NCBI RefSeq assembly: GCF_001665575.1
Contig: NZ_LZSU01000051.1
Location: 310,001 to 374,000, forward strand
Reading direction: 5' to 3'
DNA: 64,000 nucleotides
Source: Mycobacterium sp. 852013-51886_SCH5428379
GTDB lineage: Bacteria > Actinomycetota > Actinomycetes > Mycobacteriales > Mycobacteriaceae
The position numbers and the translations under genes are program-made. Below, piece by piece: positions 9,459-18,040 of this stretch. The notes below the pieces were generated by a model. It was not told the origin of the DNA. It ran no database searches and saw only the letters and a list, made by a program, of their open reading frames with translations. The first letter of the stretch is position 1; every line of letters starts with the position of its first letter.

Positions 9459-12400
9459 CGTCGGGCATCGAGGACGTCATGGCACTGAGCCCGCTGCAAC
9501 AGGGGCTCTACTCGATGACGGTGCTCAGCGGCGCCGACGCCCACAGCGATCCGTACGTCATCGCCATGGCCGCCGAAGTCACCGGGACCCTTGACATCAC
9601 GCTGCTGCGGAAGTGCGCCGCGGCCATGCTGGCCCGCCATCCCAACCTGCGGGCCGGCTTCTTCCGCGGCGACCTTCCCCGCCCCGTCCAGGTGGTGCCC
9701 ACCGCCGTGGACGTGCCGTGGGAACAGCACGCCGTGCAGACCGACGACGAGGCCGCCCACATCGAGGACGAGGCGCGGCGACGCCCCTTCGACCTCGAAC
9801 GCGGACCCGTCCTGCGTTTCGTGCTGATCGAGAAGCCCGGCCGCCAGTGGCGATTGGTGATCGTGGCCCACCACATCGTGATCGACGGCTGGTCGCTGCC
9901 CCTGTTCGTCGGGGAACTGGTGACCCTCTACCGGGCAGGTGGGGACGCGTCCGCGTTGGGTGCACCGCCGCGGCCGTACCGCGACTACATCGGCTGGCTG
10001 GCGGCACGGGATCAGCACGCCAGCCGGGGCCTGTGGGCCGAACATCTGGCCGGGCTGGACGGCCCGACGCTGCTCACCCCGGCACTCACCGCCGTCGAAC
10101 CGTCCGCCGGGCTGCCGCACCGGACCGGGGTGCGACTCGACGCCACTTCCACCGCACGGCTGACCGAGGCGGCCCGGTCGAGGGGCGTCACCGTCAACAC
10201 TCTCGTCCAAATGGCCTGGGCTGCATTGCTGTCGGTGTTCACCGACCGCAGCGACGTCACCTTCGGGGTGACGGTCTCCGGCCGGCCGGGAGAACTCTCG
10301 GGCGTCGAGACGATAGTGGGGCTGTTCATCAACACCGTGCCCCTGCGCATCCGACTGGACCCGGTGCGGACGGTCGGCGCGCAGTGCACCGCGCTGCAGC
10401 GTTCGGCGGCCGCACTGCGCGACCACAGCTACCTCACCCACGCCGAACTGCGGGCGATCGCGGGAGTCGGGGAGCTGTTCGACACCCTGTTGGTCTACGA
10501 GAACTTCCCGCCGGGGGGTCTCGTGGGCGGTGACCACCGGTTCGAAGCCAACGGTGCGACGTTCGTGCCCGCGGCGCTGGAGAGCCTGTCGCACTTCCCG
10601 GTCACGATCGCCGCCCACATGGCCGACGATCAGCTGACGGTTCTGGTGGAAACCCTCGAGGGTGCGCTGGGCCCAGTCAGCCCGGAGAGCGTCGGTCAGC
10701 GCCTGCTGCACACCGTGCAACGCCTGATCGCGTTGTGGGACAGCCCCCTTCGTGAGGTCGGCCTCCTGTCCGACGACGAATCGGACCGGCTGCAGCTGAC
10801 CGGCGCCGAGCCGGCGCCCGCGCCCACGGGCGTGCACACCGCGTTCAGGGCCGCCGCTCACCGCACCCCGGAGGCTGTCGCACTGAGCTGGGACGGCGGA
10901 ACACTGACCTACGCACAGCTCGACGCCGCCGCCGGCCGGCTGGCGGCGACGCTGACCGCGCAGGGAGTGGTTGCGGAAACGCCTGTCGCCATCCGCCTTT
11001 CGCGCGGACCCGACTACGTCACGGCGATGTTGGCGATCCTCAAGGCCGGCGGTGCCATCGTGCCGCTGGACCCCGCGATGGCCGGCGAACGCATCGCCGA
11101 GATCCTGCGCCAGACCGCAGCCCCCGTCGTCGTCGACGAGGCGTTCCTGGCCACCGCCGGCACCGGCGACCACGCCGCGGTGACGGTGGCCCCGGGCCAA
11201 GCCGCCTACCTCGTGTTCACCTCGGGGACAACCGGACTGCCCAAGGGTGTGATCGGAACCCACGACGCGGTGTCGGCGTACGCGGACGACCACATCCGTC
11301 ATGTGCTGCGGCCCGCCGCCGCCCGGCTCGGACGACCCCTGCGCATCGCGCACGCGTGGTCGTTCACCTTCGACGCCGCCTGGCAGCCCCTGGTCGCGCT
11401 GCTCGACGGACACACCGTCCACCTCATCGGCGACGACGTCCAGCGCGACGCCGAGGCGCTGGTCGAGGCCATCGACCGGCACGGCATCGACATGATCGAC
11501 ACCACCCCGTCGATGTTCGCCCAGCTGCAGGGCTTCGGGTTGATCTCGCGGGTGCCGCTGGCCGTACTGGCCCTCGGCGGCGAGGCGATCGCCCCCGGCA
11601 CCTGGCGGTCGATCCAGGCCGAATGCGTGCGAACACAGATGGCGGCCTACAACTGCTACGGCCCGACCGAGACGACGGTCGAGGCCGTCGTCGCCGCCAT
11701 CCCCGATCACCCGCACCCGGTGATCGGCCGGCCCACCCGCCACACCCGGCAGTACGTCCTCGACTCGTGGCTACGGCCGGTGCCCGACGGCGTCGCCGGC
11801 GAGCTGTACCTGGCCGGCGCCCAGCTCACCCGGGGCTACCTCGGCCGCGCCGCCGAGACGTCCGGCCGATTCGTCGCCGATCCGTTCCAGCCCGGCGGAC
11901 GGATGTACCGCACCGGCGACGTGGTGCGCCGGGACCCCGGTGGCGCCCTGCAGTACCTCGGCCGCAGCGACGACCAGGTGAAGATCCGGGGCTTCCGCGT
12001 CGAACCCGGAGAGGTCGCGACCGTGCTGCAGACCCACCCGGCCGTTCGGGCCGCACACGTCGCGGTGCGCCGACACCCCAGCGGCCCGCGCCTGGTCGCC
12101 TACGCCGCCACCGGCGGCGTCGAGGTTGCGGTCGGCGATCTGCGCGCCATGCTCCGCGAGCGCCTGCCGCGCTACCTCGTGCCGCACGCGCTCGTCGTAC
12201 TCGACACCCTGCCGCTCACCGCGCACGGAAAGATCGACGACGCCGCGTTGGCCGCGCGGGACGACGCCGCGGTCACCGGTCCCGCCGTCGCACCCGAGAC
12301 CCCGACGGAGAAGGCTCTCGCGGAGGCAGTCGCCGAACTGCTCGGCACCCCGACCGTCGACGTAGGCGCCGAACTGCTCGATCTCGGCATGGACAGCATC

Positions 12401-13798
12401 GTGGCGCTCTCGGTGGTGCAGGCCGCGCGCCGTCGCGGAATTCCGTTGCGCGCCAGGCTGATGCTCGAATGCGGTTCGCTGCGCGAGCTCGCGGCAGCCA
12501 TCGACGACGAGGCCGCCGCCCAATCCGCCGCTCCCGCAGATCAATCTGACGACCCCATTCCGGTGCTGCCGAACGCGCACTGGCTCTACAGCCACGGCGA
12601 CCCGCGCCGGCTCGCGCAGACCGAGGCGATCCCGCTGCCGCCCGACGTCACCGCCGACGACCTGCGGACCCTGCTCGGCGCCGTCGCCGCCGGCCACCAG
12701 GTTTTGCGCTGCCGGCTGGACCGCACCGCGATGACGCTTGTTCCGCAACCGGAGTGGACGGTCACCGACGTGTTCAGCGAGGTCGCTGTCGACGGCAACG
12801 ACCCGGCCGCCGTGGTCGCCGAGCAGACCGCGCTCGCTGTGGACGCGCTCGACCCCGAGGCCGGCCAGCTGTGGTCGGCCGCGTGGCTGCGACCGCAGGA
12901 TGGCCCCGGCATGCTGCTGCTGACCGCGCATGTCCTCGCCCTCGACCCCGCCTCGTGGCGCATCGTGCTCGGCGAACTCGACACCGCCAGGCATGCGCTG
13001 GCAGCCGGACGGCGCCCCGCGCCCACCCGCGAACACACCACCTACCGCCAGTGGTCGGCCCACCTGCACCGGCGCGCCGCGGAACTCGACACGGCCGACT
13101 TCTGGGCCGGTCAGCTCGACGGCGCCGATCCCGACCTGGGTGCCCGCCGGCTCCGGCCCGACACCGACCGGGCCGGCGATCTCGCGGTCAGCGTGCACAC
13201 CGCGGACCCGGCCCTGACGGAGCGACTGCTCGCCGCGGGCCCGATGGCACGACTGCTGGCGGCGGCGGCGTCCCGCACCGTCACCGCGTGGCGCCGACTC
13301 CGCGGCCAGGACACCCCGACGCCGTTGCTGGCCCTGGAGATCCACGGCCGCGCCGACGCCACCGTCGGCGACGCCGTCGACACCGGCGAGACCGTGGGCC
13401 TGCTCAGCGCGATCTATCCGCTGCGCGTCGGCCCCGGCGGCGACACCGTCGAGATCCCCGGACACGGCATCGATTTCGGTCTCCTGCGCTATCTGCGCTC
13501 CGATACCGCCGCGCGGCTGTCCGCACACCAGGACCCGCAGCTGCTGCTGAACTACCTGGGTCGGGTCGACGTCGGCTTCGGCGGGGTTGACCTCGGTACG
13601 CTGAGCCCGACGTCGCTGGTGCCCGAACCGAACCTGGCCGTCCGTCACGAGCTGACCGTGTCGGCGGCAGTTCTCGCCGGCGCGGACGCGCCGGTGCTCG
13701 CCACACAGTGGCGCGCTCTACCGGAGGTGTTGTCCGCCAACGACATCGAGACGCTTCAGTCCTTGTGGCTGCAAGCCCTGCAGGAGGTAGCCCCATGA
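9455..13798 (+). CDS. mbtF: Mycobactin peptide synthetase MbtF
   Basis: Terminal NRPS of the operon, expected to add the second lysine that becomes the cyclic hydroxamate. Of the 1447 residues, the condensation domain covers about 5-425 (HHIVIDGWS at 139). The adenylation domain covers about 455-925 (FTSGTTGLPKG near 587, CYGPTET, YRTGD). The carrier domain has Ser981 (GMDSIVA). An epimerisation-like C-terminal domain covers about 1030-1440 and ends near NYLGR. Its HHxxxD motif is degenerate: His1159 is followed by Val. GTG at 9455 is chosen because it makes the same 4-nt GTGA overlap seen at the other junctions. An in-frame GTG at 9428 is the alternative. Confidence 0.93.
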   Translation: MTSGIEDVMALSPLQQGLYSMTVLSGADAHSDPYVIAMAAEVTGTLDITLLRKCAAAMLARHPNLRAGFFRGDLPRPVQVVPTAVDVPWEQHAVQTDDEAAHIEDEARRRPFDLERGPVLRFVLIEKPGRQWRLVIVAHHIVIDGWSLPLFVGELVTLYRAGGDASALGAPPRPYRDYIGWLAARDQHASRGLWAEHLAGLDGPTLLTPALTAVEPSAGLPHRTGVRLDATSTARLTEAARSRGVTVNTLVQMAWAALLSVFTDRSDVTFGVTVSGRPGELSGVETIVGLFINTVPLRIRLDPVRTVGAQCTALQRSAAALRDHSYLTHAELRAIAGVGELFDTLLVYENFPPGGLVGGDHRFEANGATFVPAALESLSHFPVTIAAHMADDQLTVLVETLEGALGPVSPESVGQRLLHTVQRLIALWDSPLREVGLLSDDESDRLQLTGAEPAPAPTGVHTAFRAAAHRTPEAVALSWDGGTLTYAQLDAAAGRLAATLTAQGVVAETPVAIRLSRGPDYVTAMLAILKAGGAIVPLDPAMAGERIAEILRQTAAPVVVDEAFLATAGTGDHAAVTVAPGQAAYLVFTSGTTGLPKGVIGTHDAVSAYADDHIRHVLRPAAARLGRPLRIAHAWSFTFDAAWQPLVALLDGHTVHLIGDDVQRDAEALVEAIDRHGIDMIDTTPSMFAQLQGFGLISRVPLAVLALGGEAIAPGTWRSIQAECVRTQMAAYNCYGPTETTVEAVVAAIPDHPHPVIGRPTRHTRQYVLDSWLRPVPDGVAGELYLAGAQLTRGYLGRAAETSGRFVADPFQPGGRMYRTGDVVRRDPGGALQYLGRSDDQVKIRGFRVEPGEVATVLQTHPAVRAAHVAVRRHPSGPRLVAYAATGGVEVAVGDLRAMLRERLPRYLVPHALVVLDTLPLTAHGKIDDAALAARDDAAVTGPAVAPETPTEKALAEAVAELLGTPTVDVGAELLDLGMDSIVALSVVQAARRRGIPLRARLMLECGSLRELAAAIDDEAAAQSAAPADQSDDPIPVLPNAHWLYSHGDPRRLAQTEAIPLPPDVTADDLRTLLGAVAAGHQVLRCRLDRTAMTLVPQPEWTVTDVFSEVAVDGNDPAAVVAEQTALAVDALDPEAGQLWSAAWLRPQDGPGMLLLTAHVLALDPASWRIVLGELDTARHALAAGRRPAPTREHTTYRQWSAHLHRRAAELDTADFWAGQLDGADPDLGARRLRPDTDRAGDLAVSVHTADPALTERLLAAGPMARLLAAAASRTVTAWRRLRGQDTPTPLLALEIHGRADATVGDAVDTGETVGLLSAIYPLRVGPGGDTVEIPGHGIDFGLLRYLRSDTAARLSAHQDPQLLLNYLGRVDVGFGGVDLGTLSPTSLVPEPNLAVRHELTVSAAVLAGADAPVLATQWRALPEVLSANDIETLQSLWLQALQEVAP

Positions 13799-15096
13799 CC
13801 GCCACCCTGGCCGTGATCGGTGCCGGCCCCAAGGCCGTCGCCGTCGCGGCAAAGGCCGCCGAACTCCGCGCCATGGGCATGGACGCCCCGGACGTCGTCG
13901 TCGTCGAACGCACCGACGTCGGGGCCAACTGGACCGCCGCGGGCGGCTGGACCGACGGCGAGCACCGCCTCGGCACCAGCCCCGAGAAGGACATCGGCTT
14001 TCCGTACCGCTCAGCTCTGGTGCCGCGACGCAACGCCGAACTCGACGACCGCATGACCCGGCACAGCTGGCAGGCCTACCTGATCGCCACCTCGCAATTC
14101 GCGGAGTGGATCGATCGCGGCAGGCCGGCACCGAATCATCGCCGCTGGGCGGCCTATCTGCGCTGGGTGGCCGCCGCGGTCGGGATGACCGTCATCCGCG
14201 GCGAGGTCCAGAACATGTCGGTGGTGGGCCGGCAGTGGGAGCTGCGCACCGCGGACACGACGCTGACCGCCGACGCGGTGATGATCACCGGTCCGGGTCA
14301 GGCCGAACGCACGCTGCTGCCCGGCAATCCTCGGGTGCTGTCCATCGCCGACTTCTGGCAGCGCGCCGCAGCGCACGAACTGATCGTCGCCGAACGCGTC
14401 GCCATGGTCGGCGGCGGCGAGACGGCGGCGTCGATGCTGAACGAGCTGTTCCGGCACCGGGTTTCGACCATCACCGTCATCAGCCCGCAGATCACACTGT
14501 TCACCCGGGGCGAAGGATTCTTCGAGAACATGCTGTTCTCCGACCCCACGGGCTGGACCGGTCTGACGCTCGCCGAACGACGCGACGCCATGTTCCGCAC
14601 CGACCGCGGGGTGTTCTCGGCGCGCGTGCAGGAGGCGCTACTGGCGGACGACCGCATCCGGCATCTGCGCGGCCGGGTTGCGCACGCGGTCCCCCGTGAC
14701 GGCCGGATCCGGTTGACCCTGCACACCGACCGCGCCGGGGAACGGCTCGAGACCGTCCACGGCTTCGACCTGGTGATCGACGGTCAGGGCGCCGATCCGC
14801 TGTGGTTCGTCCGGCTGCTCAGCCAGGAGGCCCGCGATCTAGTCGAACTCGGCCTGCGCGGCCCGCTGACCGGCGAGACGCTGCAGGAGTCGATCGGCCA
14901 CGACCTGTCGGTCGTCGGCGTGACACCGAAGTTGTTCCTGCCCGGCCTCGCCGGGCTCAACCAGGGCCCCGGGTTCCCGAACCTCAGCTGCCTCGGCCTG
15001 CTGTCCGACCGCGTGCTGGGCGCGGATCTGGGCGACGGGGCCGACACGAACGATCGCGCGAACAGGAGAAGCGATGAGCACCAACCCATTCGATGA
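13795..15096 (+). CDS. mbtG: L-lysine N6-monooxygenase MbtG
   Basis: FAD- and NADPH-dependent N-hydroxylase that makes the hydroxamate on mycobactin lysines. The 433 residues are two more than the M. tuberculosis enzyme. The N-terminal FAD motif is VIGAGPKAVA, and a second dinucleotide-binding motif MVGGGETAAS lies mid-protein. The ATG at 13795 overlaps the mbtF stop as ATGA and has a perfect AGGAGG at 13782-13787, seven bases upstream. Co-transcription with mbtF and mbtH is evident from the overlaps. Localisation is cytoplasmic; no signal peptide is seen. Confidence 0.93.
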   Translation: MTATLAVIGAGPKAVAVAAKAAELRAMGMDAPDVVVVERTDVGANWTAAGGWTDGEHRLGTSPEKDIGFPYRSALVPRRNAELDDRMTRHSWQAYLIATSQFAEWIDRGRPAPNHRRWAAYLRWVAAAVGMTVIRGEVQNMSVVGRQWELRTADTTLTADAVMITGPGQAERTLLPGNPRVLSIADFWQRAAAHELIVAERVAMVGGGETAASMLNELFRHRVSTITVISPQITLFTRGEGFFENMLFSDPTGWTGLTLAERRDAMFRTDRGVFSARVQEALLADDRIRHLRGRVAHAVPRDGRIRLTLHTDRAGERLETVHGFDLVIDGQGADPLWFVRLLSQEARDLVELGLRGPLTGETLQESIGHDLSVVGVTPKLFLPGLAGLNQGPGFPNLSCLGLLSDRVLGADLGDGADTNDRANRRSDEHQPIR

Positions 15097-15292
15097 CGAG
15101 AACGGCACCTTCTATGTGCTGGTGAACGACGAGGAGCAGCACAGCCTGTGGCCGGCGTTCGCCGACATCCCCGCCGGCTGGCGCGTCGTCTTCGGTGAAG
15201 GCACCCGGGCGGACTGCCTGGCCTATGTCGAGGCGAACTGGACCGATCTGCGGCCCCGCAGCCTGCGCGAGGCGATGCAGGCCAGCGGCTAG
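15074..15292 (+). CDS. mbtH: MbtH-like NRPS accessory protein
   Basis: Small 72-residue partner that binds NRPS adenylation domains and supports their folding or activity (family knowledge). The family signature is complete: NPFDDENG near the start, then SLWPAFADIPAGW and the C-terminal YVEANWTDLRP segment. It lies inside the end of mbtG with a 23-nt overlap and has an AGGAGA-type ribosome site just upstream of ATG 15074. It closes the mycobactin operon in this window. Its stop codon overlaps by 4 nt with that of a convergent gene on the other strand. Confidence 0.95.
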   Translation: MSTNPFDDENGTFYVLVNDEEQHSLWPAFADIPAGWRVVFGEGTRADCLAYVEANWTDLRPRSLREAMQASG

Positions 15293-15603
15293 ACCTGAGC
15301 GGCGTACGGCACGTCCATGTCGTAGAGGCGTGCGTGCAGCACCGTGCGGTTCCGCAACGCCGCCCGCACGGCGCGGTGCAGGCCGTCCTCGAGATAGTTG
15401 ACGCCCTGCCAGCGCACCGCGTGCGGGAAGAGGTCCCCGTAGAAGGTCGAGTCCTCCGACAGGAGCCGGTCGAGGGCGAGCACCGTCGTGGTGGTCACCA
15501 ACTCGTCGAGGCGGATCTGGCGCGGCGGGATGCGCGACCACTCGCGGTAGCTGAGTCCATGGTCGGGGTACGGCTTGCCGTCACGCACACCCTTGAAGAT
15601 CAC
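15289..15603 (-). CDS. Conserved mycobacterial protein, Rv2375-like
   Basis: A 104-residue protein of unknown function. Its sequence features FKGVRDGKPYPDHG near the start and FYGDLFPHAVRWQG in the second half. Position and length match Rv2375 of M. tuberculosis, which also sits opposite the mbt genes before hrcA. GTG at 15603 is the natural start; the longer open frame through hrcA antisense is a shadow. It converges on mbtH with a 4-nt stop overlap and is divergent from hrcA. Some databases may label such proteins VapB-like, but I see no toxin partner here. M. tuberculosis has cfp2 (Rv2376c) between mbtH and this gene; that gene is absent here. Confidence 0.8.
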   Translation of the reverse strand: MIFKGVRDGKPYPDHGLSYREWSRIPPRQIRLDELVTTTTVLALDRLLSEDSTFYGDLFPHAVRWQGVNYLEDGLHRAVRAALRNRTVLHARLYDMDVPYAAQV

Positions 15604-15633
15604 CGGACGAAGATTAGCCGAGCGAAGCGCTGG

Positions 15634-15665
15634 TTGCGTCGGGCTCGCGCAGGTCAACGTAAAAT
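15634..15665 (+). promoter_or_regulatory. Possible hrcA promoter
   Basis: A TAAAAT hexamer at 15660-15665 lies 46 bases before the hrcA ATG. The best upstream element, TTGCGT at 15634-15639, is 20 bases away, which is long for a sigma-A promoter. I looked for the CIRCE operator bound by HrcA (TTAGCACTC-N9-GAGTGCTAA) and did not find it here, so autoregulation through CIRCE is not supported by this window. Confidence 0.3.
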
Positions 15666-15711
15666 AGCGGCAGAACCCCTGCCGGGAGCTGTTCGAGACG
15701 GAGGTGAACAC

Positions 15712-16755
15712 ATGGGTAGTGCCGACGACCGCCGCTTCGAGGTGCTGCGTGCCATCGTTGCCGACTTCGTCGCCACCAAGGAGCCGATCGGTTCCAAAAC
15801 CCTGGTGGAGCGGCACAATCTGGGGGTCTCGAGCGCGACCGTCCGCAACGACATGGCCGTGCTCGAGGCCGAGGGATACATCACCCAGCCCCACACCAGT
15901 TCTGGGCGGATTCCCACGGAGAAGGGGTACCGCGAGTTCGTCGACCGCATCGACGACGTCAAACCCCTGTCGGGGTCCGAGCGTCGCGCGATCCTCCGAT
16001 TCCTCGAGAGCGGGGTCGATCTCGACGACGTGCTGCGCCGCGCGGTCCGGCTGCTCGCACAGCTGACCCGGCAGGTCGCGATCGTGCAGTACCCGACGCT
16101 GTCGACCTCGACGGTGCGCCACCTCGAGGTGGTCGCGCTGTCGCCGGCGCGGTTGTTGCTCGTGGTCATCACCGACAGCGGCCGCGTCGACCAGCGCATC
16201 GTCGAACTGGGCGACCCGATCGACGAACACGAACTCGCGACGCTGCGTGATCTGCTGGGTAAGGCGCTCGAGGGTAAGCGGCTCTCGGCGGCGTCGATCG
16301 CGGTGTCGGACCTGGCGTCCCACCTCGAGAACACCGGCGGACATTGCAGCCGCCTCGACAACGCCGTCGGACGCGCGGCCACCGTCCTGGTCGAGACACT
16401 CGTCGAACACACCGAGGAACGGCTGCTGCTCGGCGGCACCGCCAACCTCACCCGCAACACCGCCGACTTCGGCGGCTCCCTGCGGTCGGTTCTCGAGGCA
16501 CTCGAGGAACAGGTCGTGGTGCTCCGGTTGCTGGCCGCCCAGCAGGAGGCGGGCAAGGTGACCGTGCGCATCGGCCACGAGACCGAGGCCGAACAGATGC
16601 TCGGCGCGTCCGTGGTCAGCACGGCCTACGGCCGCGAGGGCACGGTGTTCGGCGGCATGGGTGTGGTCGGCCCCACTCGAATGGACTATCCGGGAACTAT
16701 CGCTAATGTCGCTGCGGTTGCTCTCTACATCGGCGAGGTACTTGGCAGCCGATGA
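15712..16755 (+). CDS. hrcA: Heat-inducible transcription repressor HrcA
   Basis: Repressor of class I heat-shock genes such as groEL/groES, acting at CIRCE elements (family knowledge). The 347 residues begin with a winged helix (about 1-75; HNLGVSSATVRNDM is the recognition segment, followed by SSGRIPTEKGYREFVD). The rest is the GAF-like dimerisation domain. ATG at 15712 has GGAGG at about 15700-15704. The frame is open further upstream, but that part runs over the divergent Rv2375-like gene and has no family similarity. It is followed by dnaJ2, the conserved mycobacterial pair. Confidence 0.95.
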   Translation: MGSADDRRFEVLRAIVADFVATKEPIGSKTLVERHNLGVSSATVRNDMAVLEAEGYITQPHTSSGRIPTEKGYREFVDRIDDVKPLSGSERRAILRFLESGVDLDDVLRRAVRLLAQLTRQVAIVQYPTLSTSTVRHLEVVALSPARLLLVVITDSGRVDQRIVELGDPIDEHELATLRDLLGKALEGKRLSAASIAVSDLASHLENTGGHCSRLDNAVGRAATVLVETLVEHTEERLLLGGTANLTRNTADFGGSLRSVLEALEEQVVVLRLLAAQQEAGKVTVRIGHETEAEQMLGASVVSTAYGREGTVFGGMGVVGPTRMDYPGTIANVAAVALYIGEVLGSR

Positions 16756-16790
16756 GCGTAGCGAAGAGGCAATTCGGCGGCAGCCGATGA
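16751..16790 (+). repeat. 40-nt intergenic linker repeat, copy A
   Basis: A 40-base element that begins GATGAGCG, carrying the hrcA stop codon TGA, and ends GCCGATGA. A near-identical 40-base element at 50088-50127 joins tldD to tldE in the same way: stop codon at the left end, ATG at the right end. In this copy the right-end ATG opens only a six-codon frame ending in TAA at 16804-16806, 19 bases before the dnaJ2 start. The core AGCGAAGAGG is identical in both copies. Confidence 0.65.
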
Positions 16791-16825
16791 TCAGCGGCAG
16801 CCGTTAAGGCATTCGAAAGGTAAGC

Positions 16826-17986
16826 GTGGCACGCGACTATTACGGCCTGCTCGGAGTGAGCAAGGGCGCCAGCGATCAGGAGATCAAACGCGCCTATCGC
16901 AGACTCGCCCGCGAGCTGCATCCCGATGTCAACCCCGATGCCCAGGCTCAGGCGCGCTTCCAGGAGATCAGCGCCGCCTACGAGGTGCTCTCCGATCCCG
17001 AGAAGCGGCGCATCGTCGACCTCGGCGGTGACCCGCTGGAGGGCGCGGGCGCCGCCAACGGCGCCGGCTTCCCTGGTGGATTCGGCGGCCTGGGCGACGT
17101 GTTCGAAGCGTTCTTCGGCGGTGGCGGCGGCGCCTCCCGCGGCCCCATCGGACGGGTCCGGCCCGGCTCCGACTCGCTGCTGCGCATGCGGCTTGACCTC
17201 GCCGAGTGCGCCACCGGCGTGACCAAACAGGTCACCGTCGACACCGCCATCCTGTGCGACCTGTGCCACGGCAAGGGCACCCACGGCGATTCCACCCCGT
17301 CCACCTGCGACACCTGCGGCGGCCGCGGTGAGATCCAGACCGTGCAGCGCTCGCTGCTCGGGCAGGTCATGACCTCGCGTCCGTGCCCGGTCTGCGGCGG
17401 TGTGGGCGAGGTCATCACCGACCCCTGCAACCGCTGCGGCGGCGACGGCCGGGTGCGGGCCCGCCGGGAGATCAGCGTCAAGATCCCCGCCGGCGTCGGC
17501 GATGGCATGCGGGTGCGGCTGGCCGCCCAGGGCGAGGTCGGCCCCGGCGGCGGACCCGCTGGCGACCTCTACGTCGAGGTGCACGAGAAGCCGCACGACG
17601 TGTTCCTGCGCGACGGCGACGATCTGCACTGCACGGTCTCGGTGCCGATGTTCGACGCGGCGCTGGGCACCTCGGTCACCGTCGAAGGCATCATCGAGGG
17701 TCCCGTGGAGATCGCGATTCCGGCCGGCACCCAGCCCGGTGCGGTGACCACTCTGCGCGGGCACGGTATGCCGCACCTGCGCTCGGGGGTGCGCGGCGAT
17801 CTGCACGCCCACATCGACGTGGTGATCCCGACTCGGCTGGACCACACCGACACCGAACTGCTGCGTCAGCTCAAGGAGCACCGCTCCCGCGACGTCGCCG
17901 AGGTGCGGTCGACGTCAGCGTCCTCGGGGGCGCACTCGGGCGGCGGCCTGTTCAGCCGGTTGCGTGAGACGTTCACCGGCCGCTGA
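16826..17986 (+). CDS. dnaJ2: Chaperone protein DnaJ2
   Basis: Type I J-protein co-chaperone that stimulates DnaK ATPase. The 386 residues comprise a J domain (1-66) with HPD at 32-34, then a Gly/Phe-rich linker. The zinc domain, about 144-208, has four CxxCxGxG repeats (CDLCHGKG, CDTCGGRG, CPVCGGVG, CNRCGGDG). The C-terminal substrate-binding domains follow. The GTG start at 16826 is preceded by GAAAGG. Mycobacteria carry a second DnaJ next to dnaK; this one is the hrcA-linked paralogue. The 70 bases between hrcA and dnaJ2 hold the linker repeat. Confidence 0.95.
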   Translation: MARDYYGLLGVSKGASDQEIKRAYRRLARELHPDVNPDAQAQARFQEISAAYEVLSDPEKRRIVDLGGDPLEGAGAANGAGFPGGFGGLGDVFEAFFGGGGGASRGPIGRVRPGSDSLLRMRLDLAECATGVTKQVTVDTAILCDLCHGKGTHGDSTPSTCDTCGGRGEIQTVQRSLLGQVMTSRPCPVCGGVGEVITDPCNRCGGDGRVRARREISVKIPAGVGDGMRVRLAAQGEVGPGGGPAGDLYVEVHEKPHDVFLRDGDDLHCTVSVPMFDAALGTSVTVEGIIEGPVEIAIPAGTQPGAVTTLRGHGMPHLRSGVRGDLHAHIDVVIPTRLDHTDTELLRQLKEHRSRDVAEVRSTSASSGAHSGGGLFSRLRETFTGR

Positions 17987-18000
17987 CGCCGGCTTGCGCG

Positions 18001-18040
18001 GATGAGTGTCCAGCGAGAAGCGGAGCGGGATCGCGCATGA
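18001..18040 (+). repeat. Diverged third copy of the 40-nt linker
   Basis: This segment also starts GATGAG and ends ATGA exactly 40 bases later, with the ATG being the rsmE start, and it contains AGCGAGAAG in the middle. It resembles the elements at 16751-16790 and 50088-50127 in layout, but only part of the sequence agrees. Here the left end is 14 bases past the dnaJ2 stop rather than on it. The relationship is uncertain. Confidence 0.3.

Noticed and set aside
1..15300. Iron box (IdeR operator) for the mycobactin genes
   Set aside because: The operon promoter lies left of the window, and no convincing internal operator was seen between the overlapping genes.
15604..15711. CIRCE element upstream of hrcA
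   Set aside because: The TTAGCCGAGCGAAGCGCT stretch resembles it only at the first five bases and lacks the mirrored GAGTGCTAA arm.
15604..16578. N-terminal extension of the Rv2375-like gene through hrcA antisense
   Set aside because: Only the last 104 residues have coding character and family length; the rest mirrors hrcA.
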